Shown here: positions 51,648 through 62,585 of the stretch, piece after piece
Layout: each line of letters starts with the position of its first letter
Numbering within the stretch: the stretch's first letter is position 1
Source: Gammaproteobacteria bacterium
GTDB taxonomy: Bacteria > Pseudomonadota > Gammaproteobacteria > Pseudomonadales > Cellvibrionaceae
DNA length: 64,000 nucleotides
NCBI GenBank assembly: GCA_004172865.1
Contig: SEBV01000002.1
Coordinates: 186,001-250,000 of the forward strand
Direction of reading: 5' to 3'
Translations under genes and position numbers: made by a program
Notes under the pieces: generated by a model
The model's database searches: none
What the model was told of the DNA's origin: nothing
Seen by the model: only the letters and a program-made list of their open reading frames with translations

Positions 51648-52748
51648 TTAGCGTCGCGGGTCTAACTGGCTGAGTTTTTCCAGCAGCTTTTTCACCGGTG
51701 CCGCCAAACCCAAGGCTTCCGGCTCGTGCAAGCTATACCAATGATTACCGCCGCCTGCGATACCCTGCGAGGTTTTACCGAGCTGGATTAAGACCGGCGT
51801 GATGTCTAAATGATAGTGACTAAAGGTATGGCGGTAGCTGTTCCAAATTTCACTATCGACAACTTTGCCAAAATGATCGCGCGCGTGAAGCGCTGCATCG
51901 GCATCAATCGCCAACTCGGGGAAACTCCACAATCCACCCCAAATACCGTGTGACGGACGCTGCTGCAATAAAATTTCACCGCCCGCATTGCGCAACATTA
52001 ACAGCTGCACGGATTTTTCTGGCAAATCTTTTTTCGGTTTTTTACCGGGGTAGCGAGTCTGTTCACCTTGGGCGAAAGCAATACAACCGGATTGTAGCGG
52101 GCAAGCTTCACACTTGGGTTTGCTGCGCGTACATACGGTTGCGCCCAAATCCATCATGGCCTGGGTGTAATCATTGCAGCGTTTTTTCGGCATGTATTCT
52201 TCTGCAATTTCCCACAGCTGATTTAAGGTTTCGGTCTGCCCTGGCCAACCATCTACTGCGTGATAACGTGCGAGCACACGCTTTACATTGCCATCCAAAA
52301 TCGCAGCGCGTTTTTGAAAAGCAATGCTAACAATTGCACCTGCCGTTGATCGACCAATGCCTGTCAACTCACTCAACTCTTGAACGGTACTTGGAAATTC
52401 ACCACCGTATTGCGCAACGACGGTTTGCGCGCAGCGATGCAAATTGCGCGCACGCGCGTAATAACCTAAACCGGTCCACAAATGCAAAACTTCATCGATA
52501 GGTGCAGCAGCCAGGCTTTGCACATCGGGAAACTTTTTTGTGAAGCGTTCAAAATAAGGAATTACTGTGGCGACTTGCGTTTGCTGCAACATGATTTCTG
52601 ACAACCACACGCGGTAGGGCGTAATGTTTTGCTGCCAGGGTAAATGTTTGCGTCCATGTTTGTCGAACCACTTTAAAACGGATTGCGAAAATGTAAATGC
52701 TTTTAATGTAGGTGCTTTTGATATAGGTGCTTTTAATGAATTTGCCAT
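51648..52748 (-). CDS. mutY: A/G-specific adenine glycosylase MutY
   Basis: A 366-residue DNA repair enzyme that removes adenine mispaired with 8-oxoguanine. The helix-hairpin-helix glycosylase domain (about 25-230) contains [18 protein letters not shown] with the catalytic Glu, the hairpin [17 protein letters not shown], and the catalytic Asp region MMDLGATVC. The 4Fe-4S cysteines follow the C-x6-C-x2-C-x5-C pattern ([17 protein letters not shown]). The C-terminal NUDIX-like domain (about 240-360) reads 8-oxoguanine. The N-terminus has an odd short repeat ([13 protein letters not shown]). The start touches the stop of the asmA-like gene. Confidence 0.96.
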   Translation of the reverse strand: MANSLKAPISKAPTLKAFTFSQSVLKWFDKHGRKHLPWQQNITPYRVWLSEIMLQQTQVATVIPYFERFTKKFPDVQSLAAAPIDEVLHLWTGLGYYARARNLHRCAQTVVAQYGGEFPSTVQELSELTGIGRSTAGAIVSIAFQKRAAILDGNVKRVLARYHAVDGWPGQTETLNQLWEIAEEYMPKKRCNDYTQAMMDLGATVCTRSKPKCEACPLQSGCIAFAQGEQTRYPGKKPKKDLPEKSVQLLMLRNAGGEILLQQRPSHGIWGGLWSFPELAIDADAALHARDHFGKVVDSEIWNSYRHTFSHYHLDITPVLIQLGKTSQGIAGGGNHWYSLHEPEALGLAAPVKKLLEKLSQLDPRR

Positions 52749-54886
52749 TATTGAGATTTTTCTTCTTTTTTCTTAAAGAGATTTTTTAGCGCATTCTTAG
52801 CTTTGTCGGCACCACCCTCGCCCAATTTTTCTTCCAGCTTTTTCTTCAACTCAGTTTTTTTAGCGTCAACTTTTTCGCCGTATTTTTCGCGCAGTTTATA
52901 TTCCGCAAAATCTTTTACAACGGCATTCAACATATCTTTATCAGGGCGGCAATCTTGTGCAGGGTTAATCTCCGCATAGTCGCCTTTGCAGCGCAATAAA
53001 CTCATGCTGCGCTCTGCCCAATAGTTACTGGTTACGGCGCAACCCTTAGCGCTGGTAGTAATGCTGTTGGCGGTGTCGCCAGCATCTCTAACTAATTTTA
53101 ATGGCAGTGAAAAATCATAGCTGCCGCTTGCCAAATTAATATTGCCGGTAGAACTCAGCAATAATTTTTCAACGCCCGCATTCAGCGTTTCAATAGTGAT
53201 GATGCGTTTTGCAATGCTGATCTTTCCAGTTAATTCGCGCAATTCTGTATAGGCGTTCCAGGTTTGTGTTGGCTCTTCGGCGCGATTCACCAAGGCAATA
53301 AATTTACAAAACTGCTGTTCGATATTAATGGGCGCCAAACGCATTTTTGCACCGGAGAAAGTAGCGTTAGCGACCAATGATTCCATGATTTGGTTTTTGG
53401 TTATACCCACGGTTTGCCCACGCGCATTAGCTTGAATAGCACCGCTGAGATGCACGCTTTTATCCAGTTTTTTCACCTGCAAAATGGGCGCGACTTCAAC
53501 ATCTTGTACAACCGTTTCAAATTGAATTTGCGCCGCAGCGTTGCGCGAATCCACCTGAGCTTTCTGGTGGACATTTCCTGAGTAAGCGTTTGCGCTAAGC
53601 TGTTCCTGCAATACGCCATTTTTAGCATTAAGCGTTAAAAGTACTTTGTCTAACGCCAGCTCAAAAATACCAAATTTGGCGAAGCCTAGTTTTGCATCCA
53701 CATTTAACTTACGCAACAACTCTACGGGAATTAACGGCTCATCACCTGTTGCGGTTTTCGCAGCCACTGGAACCTTCTCTGCGGCTTTGGGCGCGAGGTA
53801 ATCATCCACATTAATTTCATCGCCTTGTAAATCGAGCGCAATTTCCTGACTCGCAAAATTATTTATGGCCAAGCTGCCTTTGAGATGGGTCTTATCCAAT
53901 TGCAAGCTAAGCGCGCTGAATGCAAAACGCTTTTTGTCACCATTAAAATCGCCACCTAAGCTAAATTCACTTAACGCTTTTTCGTTCGCTGCTTTATGTT
54001 GCACACCAAAGGCTGCCATCACTTTTTTGAGATTGGTTGTTGGAACTACTAATCGCCCGGTGTAATGCAGATTATTTTTAACGTCATCCAACTTCAATGA
54101 ATACTCAAGCTTTAAGCTCGCGGAGTCTGTTGCGTGAACATCCAAATCTAATTGACCTTTATCAAGCGCAATTGAGTTAATGCCTTCGCCGATAACAACA
54201 TTGCTGTGGAGTTTGGTTTTTACCGTGATAGGAGTTGATTTGGTTTTGGTTTGACTAATTTCTGTTTCCGCTGAAAAATCCACTTCAAAGGAATCGCCTT
54301 TCAGATTAACGTCATCCATATCCAGATTGATTTTAGTCAGTGCAAATTTTTGCCCGCTACCCAAATTGTTGTAAGTCACCTGACTATTGTGAAGGCTGAT
54401 TTTTTCGATAGAAAGATTTAAATCATTCGCGCCAGATGATGAATTTTTTGGTTTTTTTTCCGCGACAACCTGATCGCGTTTCTTGATAAGTTTTTCCCAA
54501 TTGCCAACGCCCTGCTCATCCACTTCCAAATCAATAACAGCGCCATCAACTAGCACGTGCTTCACCTGAAAATCGCCTTGCATTAACGGAATAAAGGCAA
54601 TTAAAAAGCTGGCTTTTTTAACATCCGCAATAATTTTATCCGGCGTTTCAACACCGGCAACAGACACTTCGTCAACTGCCAAACCAATCGCGGGCCAAAA
54701 TGCCCAATGCAAATCGCCACGCATGGTGAGTGCTATACCCTGCTCTTGCGCAATGGATTGGATACGCGGTTTGAAAGTATTGGCATCCACTAAAAATGCC
54801 AAAATAATCACCGAGCTAATTAAAAACGCAAACACGTAACCGATAATTTTAAGTGCAGGTTTTATAGCCAATTGTCTCTCTCCCAT
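52748..54886 (-). CDS. AsmA-family protein
   Basis: A 712-residue protein. One membrane helix at about 12-32 anchors a large periplasmic region of repeated beta strands. The AsmA N-terminal pattern ([48 protein letters not shown]) and the C-terminal AsmA_2-like part ([31 protein letters not shown]) are clear; a Lys/Glu-rich coiled tail follows. Relatives bridge the periplasm and move or sense lipids. A TTG five codons after the ATG has GGGAGAGA at ideal spacing and may be the real start. It is coupled to mutY. Confidence 0.88.
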   Translation of the reverse strand: MGERQLAIKPALKIIGYVFAFLISSVIILAFLVDANTFKPRIQSIAQEQGIALTMRGDLHWAFWPAIGLAVDEVSVAGVETPDKIIADVKKASFLIAFIPLMQGDFQVKHVLVDGAVIDLEVDEQGVGNWEKLIKKRDQVVAEKKPKNSSSGANDLNLSIEKISLHNSQVTYNNLGSGQKFALTKINLDMDDVNLKGDSFEVDFSAETEISQTKTKSTPITVKTKLHSNVVIGEGINSIALDKGQLDLDVHATDSASLKLEYSLKLDDVKNNLHYTGRLVVPTTNLKKVMAAFGVQHKAANEKALSEFSLGGDFNGDKKRFAFSALSLQLDKTHLKGSLAINNFASQEIALDLQGDEINVDDYLAPKAAEKVPVAAKTATGDEPLIPVELLRKLNVDAKLGFAKFGIFELALDKVLLTLNAKNGVLQEQLSANAYSGNVHQKAQVDSRNAAAQIQFETVVQDVEVAPILQVKKLDKSVHLSGAIQANARGQTVGITKNQIMESLVANATFSGAKMRLAPINIEQQFCKFIALVNRAEEPTQTWNAYTELRELTGKISIAKRIITIETLNAGVEKLLLSSTGNINLASGSYDFSLPLKLVRDAGDTANSITTSAKGCAVTSNYWAERSMSLLRCKGDYAEINPAQDCRPDKDMLNAVVKDFAEYKLREKYGEKVDAKKTELKKKLEEKLGEGGADKAKNALKNLFKKKEEKSQ

Positions 54887-55081
54887 TCTTCATATTTTTT
54901 TCTGATTCGTTCTAGTATGCCCGTTTTGCACACCGGTGTAATGACAAGGACATTAGCGGCAAATCAAAAGTTCTTAATCTGGTTTTCAAATAGTCCTGAT
55001 TCAACTGGAACAAGCCAGCCCTGATCGTTAGAATAGCGGCCGTTTCTTTACCCTCCTTTTTCTCATATTTTGGGGCTCCTC

Positions 55082-56170
55082 ATGGGTTTTAAAACCGCTC
55101 TTTATGCTACTCATCAAGCCATGAGTGGCAAGCTGGTTGATTTTGGCGGCTGGGATATGCCGTTGCACTACGGCTCGCAAATCGAAGAACACAATTATGT
55201 GCGCACCGCATCGGGTATGTTCGACGTCTCACATATGACCGTGGTGGACGTTAAAGGCGCAGATGCCAAGGCCTATCTTCAATATTTACTCGCCAACGAT
55301 GTCGCCAAAATTGAAACCATTGCCGGCAAAGCACTTTACAGCGGCATGTTCAACCCTGAAGGCGGCGTAATCGACGACCTCATTGTTTACAATATGGATG
55401 GATGGTTCCGTACGGTAGTGAACTGCGGTACCCGCGAAAAAGATTTAGCGTGGATGAACAAAATCGCCGCCGATTTCGCAGTAGGGCTGACTGAACGCGA
55501 CGATTTAGCCATGGTTGCCATTCAAGGCCCGCAGGCAATTGCACTCACAAAAACCGTCGTGTCAGCGCAGCGCAGCGCCCTAATCGATAGCCTGAAAGTA
55601 TTTCAGGGACTTGCAGATGGTGATTGGTTTATCGCTCGCACGGGTTATACCGGCGAAGATGGGCTGGAAATTATGCTGCCTAACGCAGAAGTCGTAGCTT
55701 TTTGGGAAGCATTAAACGCTGCAGGAGTGCCTGCATGCGGCCTCGCAGCACGTGATACTTTGCGACTTGAAGCCGGTATGAATTTGTACGGCCACGAAAT
55801 GGATGACAGCGTATCGCCCCTCGCAGCCAATATGGGCTGGACGATTGCCTGGCAACCTAGCGACCGCAATTTTATCGGTCGCGCTGTTATTGAGGCGGAA
55901 AAAAATGCTGGCCCAGCCTCCAAATTGGTAGGATTGGTGCTGCGCGAACGCGGCGTTATGCGCGCAGAGCAAGTTGTCACTGTTGAAGGTACTGAACAAA
56001 AAGGTGTGATTACCAGTGGTACTTTTTCACCGACTTTAGGCTATTCTATAGCCCTCGCTCGCGTACCCGTGAGCATCGGCAACCAATGCCATGTCGACAT
56101 GCGCGGCAAGCAAGTATTAGTGGATGTGGTTGCGCCCAGTTTTGTGCGCAACGGCAAAACGTTGATTTAA
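55082..56170 (+). CDS. gcvT: Aminomethyltransferase (glycine cleavage T protein)
   Basis: A 362-residue T protein of normal length. It has [34 protein letters not shown] at the start, the SGMFDVSHM motif, [14 protein letters not shown] and [16 protein letters not shown]. It transfers the methylene group from the lipoyl arm of H protein to tetrahydrofolate and releases ammonia. The ATG at 55082 is preferred over an in-frame TTG at 55070. gcvH follows 156 bp later; gcvP is not in the window. I see no glycine riboswitch upstream. Confidence 0.95.
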   Translation: MGFKTALYATHQAMSGKLVDFGGWDMPLHYGSQIEEHNYVRTASGMFDVSHMTVVDVKGADAKAYLQYLLANDVAKIETIAGKALYSGMFNPEGGVIDDLIVYNMDGWFRTVVNCGTREKDLAWMNKIAADFAVGLTERDDLAMVAIQGPQAIALTKTVVSAQRSALIDSLKVFQGLADGDWFIARTGYTGEDGLEIMLPNAEVVAFWEALNAAGVPACGLAARDTLRLEAGMNLYGHEMDDSVSPLAANMGWTIAWQPSDRNFIGRAVIEAEKNAGPASKLVGLVLRERGVMRAEQVVTVEGTEQKGVITSGTFSPTLGYSIALARVPVSIGNQCHVDMRGKQVLVDVVAPSFVRNGKTLI

Positions 56171-56326
56171 AGAAAGACTTAAAAGAATTATTTTTAATTA
56201 AACACCACCGGAGGCATGGATGCCGACGATGAGCGTGTAAGGGTCTATCCACAGCGTGTTTTGAATTGAAAATAATTCTTTGACGACCGAATAAACATTA
56301 TCAAATTTTAGAAACAGGAAAATATC

Positions 56327-56719
56327 ATGAGCGACATCCGCAAAGAATTGAGATATCTCAGCAGCCACGAGTGGGCACGCGTTGAAGAAGACGGCACCGT
56401 AACTATCGGCATTACCGACCACGCGCAAGATGCCTTGGGCGATGTAGTATTTATAGAAACTCCAGAAGTTGGCAGTCACGTTTCTGTTGGCGAAGAAGCT
56501 GGCGTTGTTGAATCAGTTAAAGCGGCCTCAGATATTTATTCATTGGTGAGCGGCGAAGTTGTTGCTGTTAACGAATTACTTGCAGATTCACCCGAAACCG
56601 TTAACGGTTCACCTTACGACGACGGTTGGTTTTTCCGCGTGAAGCCGGATAACCTGGCCGAATTAGAAGAAGCATTGGACGCACATGATTACCGTGAATT
56701 GATTGAAAGCGAAGAATAG
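56327..56719 (+). CDS. gcvH: Glycine cleavage system H protein
   Basis: A 130-residue lipoyl carrier. The lipoylated lysine is K65 in [11 protein letters not shown], and the rest ([46 protein letters not shown]) fits the family. It shuttles the aminomethyl group between P, T and L proteins. AGGA lies upstream of the ATG. A strong terminator follows. Confidence 0.96.
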   Translation: MSDIRKELRYLSSHEWARVEEDGTVTIGITDHAQDALGDVVFIETPEVGSHVSVGEEAGVVESVKAASDIYSLVSGEVVAVNELLADSPETVNGSPYDDGWFFRVKPDNLAELEEALDAHDYRELIESEE

Positions 56720-56741
56720 ATTTTGCTGGAAAATTAATTAC

Positions 56742-56770
56742 AAAAAACGCAGCCTAGGCTGCGTTTTTTT
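56742..56770 (+). terminator. Terminator after gcvH
   Basis: AAAAAACGCAGCC and GGCTGCGTTTTTTT form a long perfect stem with a TA loop and T run. The sequence is symmetrical and may also act on the convergent gene at 56797. Confidence 0.9.
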
Positions 56771-56796
56771 ATTTTCAGAATTTCTTGAGGAGAAAA

Positions 56797-57261
56797 TTAA
56801 TCCACAATCGAAAACGTTTTTAAATTCTTCGCCGCGTTACGCAAAATGCCTTGATCCTGCTCACCACGCACACCGCTAAATGCCAATATTAAACGCTCAC
56901 CGCTTGTAGTTTTCGCTTCAAGACCGCCGAGCCAACCTATAAATTCCGGGTGCGGAATACCAAAATATTCCGTATCCAATTCACCGTTATACACCAGCTT
57001 TTCATAAGCGCCCGTTGCATAACCCGTGCGCCAAACCTGCAAGGCTTTTTTGGTAGCGATCTGCGCAACTTGACGTTGACGTACGGGATTACTGCCACCG
57101 TACATTCGCAAAATAGTATCGCCCGCTGCATTCATTACGCACAGTACGCAGTTACCCATTGAGTTTTGCATATCTTCCGGTACCGATAAAACCTCGGGCA
57201 ACAAACGGTCTACTTCATCGCCAATAGCATTTGCCAATGTTTGAAATTCAAGTCTATTCAT
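56797..57261 (-). CDS. Conserved protein, possibly GlcG/HbpS-like fold
   Basis: A 154-residue cytoplasmic protein. Of two ATGs (57267 and 57261) the second has AAGG at better spacing. Segments QIATKKALQVWRTGYATGAYEKLVYNGELD, GIPHPEFIGWLGGLEAK and LILAFSGVRGEQDQGILRNAAK recall the layout of GlcG/HbpS (DUF336) proteins, where a glycine-rich strand before (Q/E)D is followed by a helix. That link is tentative. It lies downstream of tsaE and nnrDE on the same strand, 65 bp away, and may share their transcript. Confidence 0.6.
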   Translation of the reverse strand: MNRLEFQTLANAIGDEVDRLLPEVLSVPEDMQNSMGNCVLCVMNAAGDTILRMYGGSNPVRQRQVAQIATKKALQVWRTGYATGAYEKLVYNGELDTEYFGIPHPEFIGWLGGLEAKTTSGERLILAFSGVRGEQDQGILRNAAKNLKTFSIVD

Positions 57262-57326
57262 AATCATGCCTTGATTATCGTATTAAAATTTATAGGGAGT
57301 TTTGAGGTGTGACAGATTTAAAATAA

Positions 57327-57782
57327 TTAGAAATTAAAATTATTAGCGGTGAGATAAATACGACGACCTTCACCTTCGACTTTTACGTCGATCAACACAT
57401 CAGGCTTTGGCAAAACGCCTTCGCCGCGCTCGGGCCATTCGATTAAACAAATGCTGCCATCAGAAAAATAATCGCGAATGCCCATGTACTCCAATTCTTC
57501 TGGATCACCCAAACGATACAAATCGAAATGGTACACGCGGCGGCCAGCAAAAATATATTCCTCAACCAAGGTATAGGTTGGGCTCTTAACCGCGCCCGCA
57601 TGACCAAACGCACGCAAAATTCCGCGCGACAAGGTAGTTTTACCCGCACCTAAATCGCCATTTAAAAAAATGCATTGCGAATTTTTTTCTTGCGAAAAAG
57701 CACGACCTAAACGTTCACCGAAAGTGACCATATCGGATTCGTTGTCGATAAAAAACTCTTGATGATTTAATGCGGACTGCAA
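57327..57782 (-). CDS. tsaE: tRNA threonylcarbamoyladenosine biosynthesis ATPase TsaE
   Basis: A 151-residue P-loop protein. The Walker A motif is NGDLGAGKTTLSRG, followed by VKSPTYTLVEEY and YHFDLYRL, all typical of TsaE. With TsaB and TsaD it makes t6A at position 37 of ANN-decoding tRNAs. A TTG start gives the normal length. It follows nnrDE by 5 bp, the common gene order in gammaproteobacteria. Confidence 0.95.
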   Translation of the reverse strand: MQSALNHQEFFIDNESDMVTFGERLGRAFSQEKNSQCIFLNGDLGAGKTTLSRGILRAFGHAGAVKSPTYTLVEEYIFAGRRVYHFDLYRLGDPEELEYMGIRDYFSDGSICLIEWPERGEGVLPKPDVLIDVKVEGEGRRIYLTANNFNF

Positions 57783-57787
57783 TCTAT

Positions 57788-59287
57788 TTACTCGCTCAAC
57801 AACTGACTAACATAGGGAATGATATCCGTCGCGATTAAACCGCGTTGGCCGATTTTTTCGACCGCTAAATCTGCCGCGCTTGCGTGCAGAACTGCACCGA
57901 GTTGTGCAGCTTCTTCCACCGACAAACCTTGTGCGATAAGTGCGCCGAGGATACCGCTGAGTACATCGCCCATACCGCCGGTTGCCATGCCGGGATTGCC
58001 GTCTGTTACTACGCCGGCAATTCCAGATTCACCCAACACCAAACTGCCTGCGCCCTTCAAAATTACTGCGCCGCCAAATTTTTCTTGCAGCTTGGTGATG
58101 TTACTAAAACGTTCAGCGTTGATATCACTTGCGGTTACGCCCAGTAAGCGACCCGCTTCGCCGGGGTGCGGAGTGAGCAGCCAATTGGTACGAGGAGCTG
58201 CATCTGGCAGCACCCGGCCTTCCGCCAGAATATTGAGTGCATCTGCATCCACCACCATGGGCAAGCCAGACGCGGCGGCTTTTTGCAGCAATTGTTCAGA
58301 CCAGGGCGACCGGCCAAGACCGGGGCCAATCACAATCACTGTTGGCCGCACCAATGCAGCTTCCAATTCCTGACCCGACGCCACACCACGCGCAATAATT
58401 TCCGGGCAGCGAGTAAGTATTGCTGTAACGTGCTCAGGCTGAGTCGCCACACTGACCAAACCGGCACCAGCGCGAACTGCAGCTTCCGCCGCCATGATTG
58501 CTGCGCCGCCGTAACCTTTATCGCCGCCAATAACCAACACATGGCCGAAGTCGCCTTTGTGAGCATCTGCTTTTCGCGAGGGCAATAAATCGAGCAAGTC
58601 GATTAAGTAAAGCTGTTCTGTCGTAGGCGTTTCTGCGGTAAAAATCTCGTCTGGAATCGCTAAATCCGATAAAACTATTTCACCGCACACTGCTGGACCA
58701 CGCCCGGTAAGTAGCCCGCGCTTGATACCGATATAAGTGATAGTGAGATCTGCATTTACCGCAGCGCCGTGCGTTGCGCCCGTGTCGCCATTGAGGCCCG
58801 ATGGAATATCTATCGCCAATACTGGCAAGCCGCTGTCATTAATATGTTGGATAGCCGCCGCAAATTCCGGGCGTACATCGCCTTGTAAACCTATGCCTAA
58901 AAGCGAGTCCACGACCACGCCTGCGGTGGGTGCGATTGCATCGGCAAAAGCGATTACGGGCACGCGTTCCTGCACGGCAAATTCGTATGCTGTGCGTGCC
59001 TCACCGGTTAACTTATCGCCCGCCGTGAGTTGAATAACTTGCACGGGAATCAAACGTTGCGCCGCCAGGGCCGCTAATACATAACCATCGCCACCATTTT
59101 TACCTGCACCGCAATAAACGGTAATAAGGTCGGGCGCGGGGTAACGCTCCAACAGCAAATCAAAGGCAGCGCGACCAGCGCGTTTCATCAATTGAATGCC
59201 GGGAATACCGCTGGCAATAGCGGCGGCATCCAGCGCGTAAACTTGGGAAGTCGTGTAAAGGGCACTGGTAGCGGCGGTAATCTTCAT
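57788..59287 (-). CDS. nnr: Bifunctional NAD(P)H-hydrate repair enzyme (epimerase and ADP-dependent dehydratase)
   Basis: A 499-residue two-domain enzyme. The N-terminal YjeF_N epimerase (about 1-215) has VYCGAGKNGGDGYVLA and the substrate-site DIPSGLNGDTG. The C-terminal ribokinase-like dehydratase (about 230-495) has GDFGHVLVIGGDKGYGGAA, VIGPGLGRS, LLTPHPGEAGRLLG and the phosphate-site NPGMATGGMGDVLSG. It repairs hydrated NADH and NADPH. It is co-transcribed with tsaE. Confidence 0.96.
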   Translation of the reverse strand: MKITAATSALYTTSQVYALDAAAIASGIPGIQLMKRAGRAAFDLLLERYPAPDLITVYCGAGKNGGDGYVLAALAAQRLIPVQVIQLTAGDKLTGEARTAYEFAVQERVPVIAFADAIAPTAGVVVDSLLGIGLQGDVRPEFAAAIQHINDSGLPVLAIDIPSGLNGDTGATHGAAVNADLTITYIGIKRGLLTGRGPAVCGEIVLSDLAIPDEIFTAETPTTEQLYLIDLLDLLPSRKADAHKGDFGHVLVIGGDKGYGGAAIMAAEAAVRAGAGLVSVATQPEHVTAILTRCPEIIARGVASGQELEAALVRPTVIVIGPGLGRSPWSEQLLQKAAASGLPMVVDADALNILAEGRVLPDAAPRTNWLLTPHPGEAGRLLGVTASDINAERFSNITKLQEKFGGAVILKGAGSLVLGESGIAGVVTDGNPGMATGGMGDVLSGILGALIAQGLSVEEAAQLGAVLHASAADLAVEKIGQRGLIATDIIPYVSQLLSE

Positions 59288-59481
59288 AAGAAGCTCAAAT
59301 AGGGGGCGAATGACAGGAATGGTGGGCGATTATACGCAAGTTGGCTGGGCGGGCGAAGCTGGAATTTATCTGCGCAAAGATTCGCGCGACTCACTAATTA
59401 AACCTATAGTAATTAAATCCAGTCAGATGCGTACCAAGATGACGCCCACCCAAGCCCAATCCAGATAATAATTTTCACTCA

Positions 59482-61260
59482 GTGACCACCCAAGCGATGC
59501 AATCAACGTTCAACCTGCAAAACATTATTCACGGCGACGCACAGCAGGTCGGCGAGCTTTTTCACGCGGCTGCAACGCCCTCACCAGCGTCGACTTTGCG
59601 CATAAGCACAGCAGAAAAAGTGTGTGGCTATTTATTAAAAGACGATCAATTCGATTCAGCACTTGCAGCGCATATCCACAAAATACAATCCTCAATTGCG
59701 CTGCAGATTGGGCAAGACGATACATTTTATTGCGCGCCGGATCACCTGCTGCGCAACATCATTAACTTGATCATTACTCGCGGACGAACCTGGTACGCGC
59801 GCGACTCAAAATCCAGCCAACAATTTATGGAGAAGCTAGCGCTTTTAACGCAGATTTTTAGTTCGGCAAATCTTGAACAAATACAAACGAATTACAATGA
59901 ATTTCAGAATTGGCTGGATGCGGAAGACAAGCGCGCTGCCATGCTCGAAACGCGGTTGTGCGAGACCGAAATAAATTCATTCAAAATCCTCACCGCAGAA
60001 TGTAAGGTGCTGGATTTAATTAACGCGAATATCGCGCAAAAACCATTTCCAATTGAATTACATTCTGAACTTGTATCTATTCTAAAAAGTGAGTTGCTAC
60101 ATTCCTCTCTCACTCTCGGCGCTGACAACCCGTTTTGGAAATTATGGCAGCGCTTACTACCAGTGCTGAGCCAAGTTTTTAAATCAATAGCGGCTGAAAC
60201 CTTAAGCGATGAAGAAACACAAAGGCTTTACCACACAGTTCCTGCATTATTGATTGAACTTGAACGCAGCTTGGAGATTCACACCAGCCACCCGGACTCT
60301 TACCGAAAATGGGTTGAAAACCTGAGCACGCAATTAATGCTCACTATTAAAAAGCAACCAATTCACTGCGAGCTTTTCAGCGCACTTAATTACCCGGAAG
60401 GCTTTAATAATCTCAAAGCGCGAGTGACTAATGATTTGCTACAACAAACTAATAATATCCAGCAAGGCGACTGGATTTTATTTTCCGGCGAAAATGACAC
60501 TACAATTCGCTGCAAACTTGCATTAAAAAATACCGAAACGCATCAATTTTTATTTGTTGATAACAATGGTCGCAAGGTGATGAATAAAAGTGTGCAGGAT
60601 TTTGCAGTGTGCCTTTCAACCGGTATCGCAAAAAAGATCACATTGCATAACATTGAAAACGTTATTGAAAGAACAATTCAGGCGCTTATCGACTTACAGC
60701 AACAGAAGAAACTTCAGTTGCAGGCAAACGCTGCGAAGTTGGCTGAGGCCGCAGAATTACAAAGGCAAGCTGAATTAGATCGCAAACAGCAAATAGAAGC
60801 AGAAGAAAAGCAACGTATTGTAGAAGAACTTAACGCTCGCAAAGCGGCTGCACAAAAAGCTCTTGCCGAAGCTGCCGCTATTGCAGAAGAACGCGCACTG
60901 CGCGCTGCAGAACTGGCACTGCAACAAGAGCGTGAACGCTTGAATATCGAAGCTGCGCAAAATGCTGAAAATTTACAACGCATTCAACTCGCCAATATCA
61001 ATATCAGCGCATTGAATCTCGGTGCTCGCGTGGAAATTATTCAAAACGGCGAACCTGTGCGGTGCAAATTAGCAGTGATTATTGCCGCAACCGGAAAATA
61101 TATTTTCTCAGATAATATCGGCCGTAAAGTTGCTGAATTTCAACGCGAGCAATTAGTACAAGCGCTACTTAATAATCAACTGACCTTACTTAATAACGGT
61201 GATAGTTTTGACGATCAACTCGTCAAAGTCATTCGCGGTTTACGCAAAGATATTTCCTAG
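59482..61260 (+). CDS. DUF1631-like protein paired with a PilZ gene
   Basis: A 592-residue cytoplasmic protein started at a GTG (an ATG five codons later is possible). The first 310 residues are helical and resemble DUF1631 (FYCAPDHLLRNIINLIITRGRTWY is the equivalent of the HPxRxLL segment). Two related beta modules follow: about 325-380 (GDWILFSGENDTTIRCKLAL; FLFVDNNGRKVM) and about 510-565 (GARVEIIQNGEPVRCKLAVI; YIFSDNIGRKVAEF). Between them runs an Ala/Glu/Gln-rich coiled coil (about 405-495). The beta modules may be degenerate PilZ-like folds. A PilZ gene starts 8 bp later, so c-di-GMP signalling is the likely setting. Confidence 0.72.
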   Translation: MTTQAMQSTFNLQNIIHGDAQQVGELFHAAATPSPASTLRISTAEKVCGYLLKDDQFDSALAAHIHKIQSSIALQIGQDDTFYCAPDHLLRNIINLIITRGRTWYARDSKSSQQFMEKLALLTQIFSSANLEQIQTNYNEFQNWLDAEDKRAAMLETRLCETEINSFKILTAECKVLDLINANIAQKPFPIELHSELVSILKSELLHSSLTLGADNPFWKLWQRLLPVLSQVFKSIAAETLSDEETQRLYHTVPALLIELERSLEIHTSHPDSYRKWVENLSTQLMLTIKKQPIHCELFSALNYPEGFNNLKARVTNDLLQQTNNIQQGDWILFSGENDTTIRCKLALKNTETHQFLFVDNNGRKVMNKSVQDFAVCLSTGIAKKITLHNIENVIERTIQALIDLQQQKKLQLQANAAKLAEAAELQRQAELDRKQQIEAEEKQRIVEELNARKAAAQKALAEAAAIAEERALRAAELALQQERERLNIEAAQNAENLQRIQLANINISALNLGARVEIIQNGEPVRCKLAVIIAATGKYIFSDNIGRKVAEFQREQLVQALLNNQLTLLNNGDSFDDQLVKVIRGLRKDIS

Positions 61261-61268
61261 GAGCCACA

Positions 61269-61625
61269 ATGACTACTGAAGAACAGCGCCAGGAATATCG
61301 GTTGGAAACGCAATTGACGGTATTTATTGAATTGGGCGACGAGCAAGAAAATCAAGCCAATATTATGATTAGCCGAAGCCTGGATATTTCTGCCAATGGC
61401 CTACGCGTCATTACTGACCGCGAATTAATTCCCGGCAGCATTTTACGCAGCTGCGTGCAAACGCAAGATATCGCCAAACGTTTCGTATTGATCACCGAAG
61501 TAAAATGGATTCAACCCTGGCAAGGAACTGGAGAATTTTTAGTAGGACTTGCGCTATTTGATTCGGAAAGCTCAAACATACAGGAATGGAAAGAATTTAT
61601 TGCGCAGGAATGCCAAAACGATTAG
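61269..61625 (+). CDS. PilZ-domain protein
   Basis: A 118-residue protein made of one PilZ domain. The c-di-GMP site is intact: RQEYR at residues 7-11 and DISANG about 30 residues later. AGGAGCC lies just before the ATG. It is tightly linked to the DUF1631-like gene and probably works with it in the response to c-di-GMP. Confidence 0.87.
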   Translation: MTTEEQRQEYRLETQLTVFIELGDEQENQANIMISRSLDISANGLRVITDRELIPGSILRSCVQTQDIAKRFVLITEVKWIQPWQGTGEFLVGLALFDSESSNIQEWKEFIAQECQND

Positions 61626-61665
61626 TAATTTAAATAATTAGCGTCAAGAAAGTTGGAAGAGATGG

Positions 61666-62490
61666 ATGCTTAAGCAATATTTATTTTTATTACTATCACT
61701 CGTGTTCATCAGCGCCTGCCAATCCACGCGCACTAGCCAACCATTTAATTGGCCAAATAATGCTTCAGTAGCGACTGCACAGTTTAAACATATGGTAGTC
61801 ACGCAAGCCGGCAATAAAAATACCGAACGCTTACACGTGTATGTGGAAGGCGATGGTCTGCCGTTTCGCAATCGCTTTCAAATTTCTACCGACCCAAGTC
61901 CGCGCAATCCCATGATGTTGCAATTAATGGCGCAAGATAAAACTGAAAGCCTGTATCTGGGCCGCCCCTGCTATTTCACGAACTCTAATCCATTAATGGC
62001 CGATAATCTGTGCGATTATCACTATTGGACAGATGCGCGCTATTCAGATGCAATCGTGACGAGTATGACCAATGTTTTGCGACAACAGATTGGCAATCAT
62101 CACTACAACGGAATTACTTTAATTGGCCACAGTGGTGGCGGCGCTCTAGTGATGCTTATGGCAGCACGCATGCCGGAAGTGGATCAAGTAGTAACGCTAG
62201 CTGGAAATTTAGATACAAAAGCCTGGACGCGCTATCATCACTTCAGCACGCTCAAGAATTCTTTAAATCCCGCTGACCTGAATAAAACTGTGTTGCCTGC
62301 GCGTCAACTTCATTTTATGGGCGATAAAGATGACAATATTCCACCAGTATTGATGCAATATTTTTTGACGAGAATTGGTCAGCAGGGAAAAATACTGGAG
62401 GGTGCTGACCATAATTGTTGCTGGCAATTGCGATGGCAGGAATTACTTTTACAAATAGATAAGCAAATTGCAAATGATGAAAATCGTTAA
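61666..62490 (+). CDS. Lipoprotein of the alpha/beta-hydrolase fold
   Basis: A 274-residue protein. The signal peptide ends in a lipobox (FISAC, Cys18), so it should be a lipoprotein. The hydrolase features are VYVEGDG (oxyanion strand), the nucleophile elbow GHSGGGA, an acidic residue in MGDKDDNIP and H in EGADHNCCW. The catalytic triad therefore appears complete. The substrate is unknown; an esterase or lipase is likely. It starts 40 bp after the PilZ gene. Confidence 0.78.
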   Translation: MLKQYLFLLLSLVFISACQSTRTSQPFNWPNNASVATAQFKHMVVTQAGNKNTERLHVYVEGDGLPFRNRFQISTDPSPRNPMMLQLMAQDKTESLYLGRPCYFTNSNPLMADNLCDYHYWTDARYSDAIVTSMTNVLRQQIGNHHYNGITLIGHSGGGALVMLMAARMPEVDQVVTLAGNLDTKAWTRYHHFSTLKNSLNPADLNKTVLPARQLHFMGDKDDNIPPVLMQYFLTRIGQQGKILEGADHNCCWQLRWQELLLQIDKQIANDENR

Positions 62491-62585
62491 ATGAAAAATT
62501 AGAAATAAAATTCAGAATATCCACAGAATGCTCTGAATTAAATTTACTAGTATCAATAATTTTCAAAATAAGTGACTACGCAAAA

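Noticed and set aside
54890-55081. Glycine riboswitch upstream of gcvT
   Set aside because: I could not find the paired aptamer core motifs, and the region is short.
56216-56269. 17-codon frame with GGAGG between gcvT and gcvH
   Set aside because: No family resemblance; the site lies in a short spacer and GGAGG next to ATG is likely chance.
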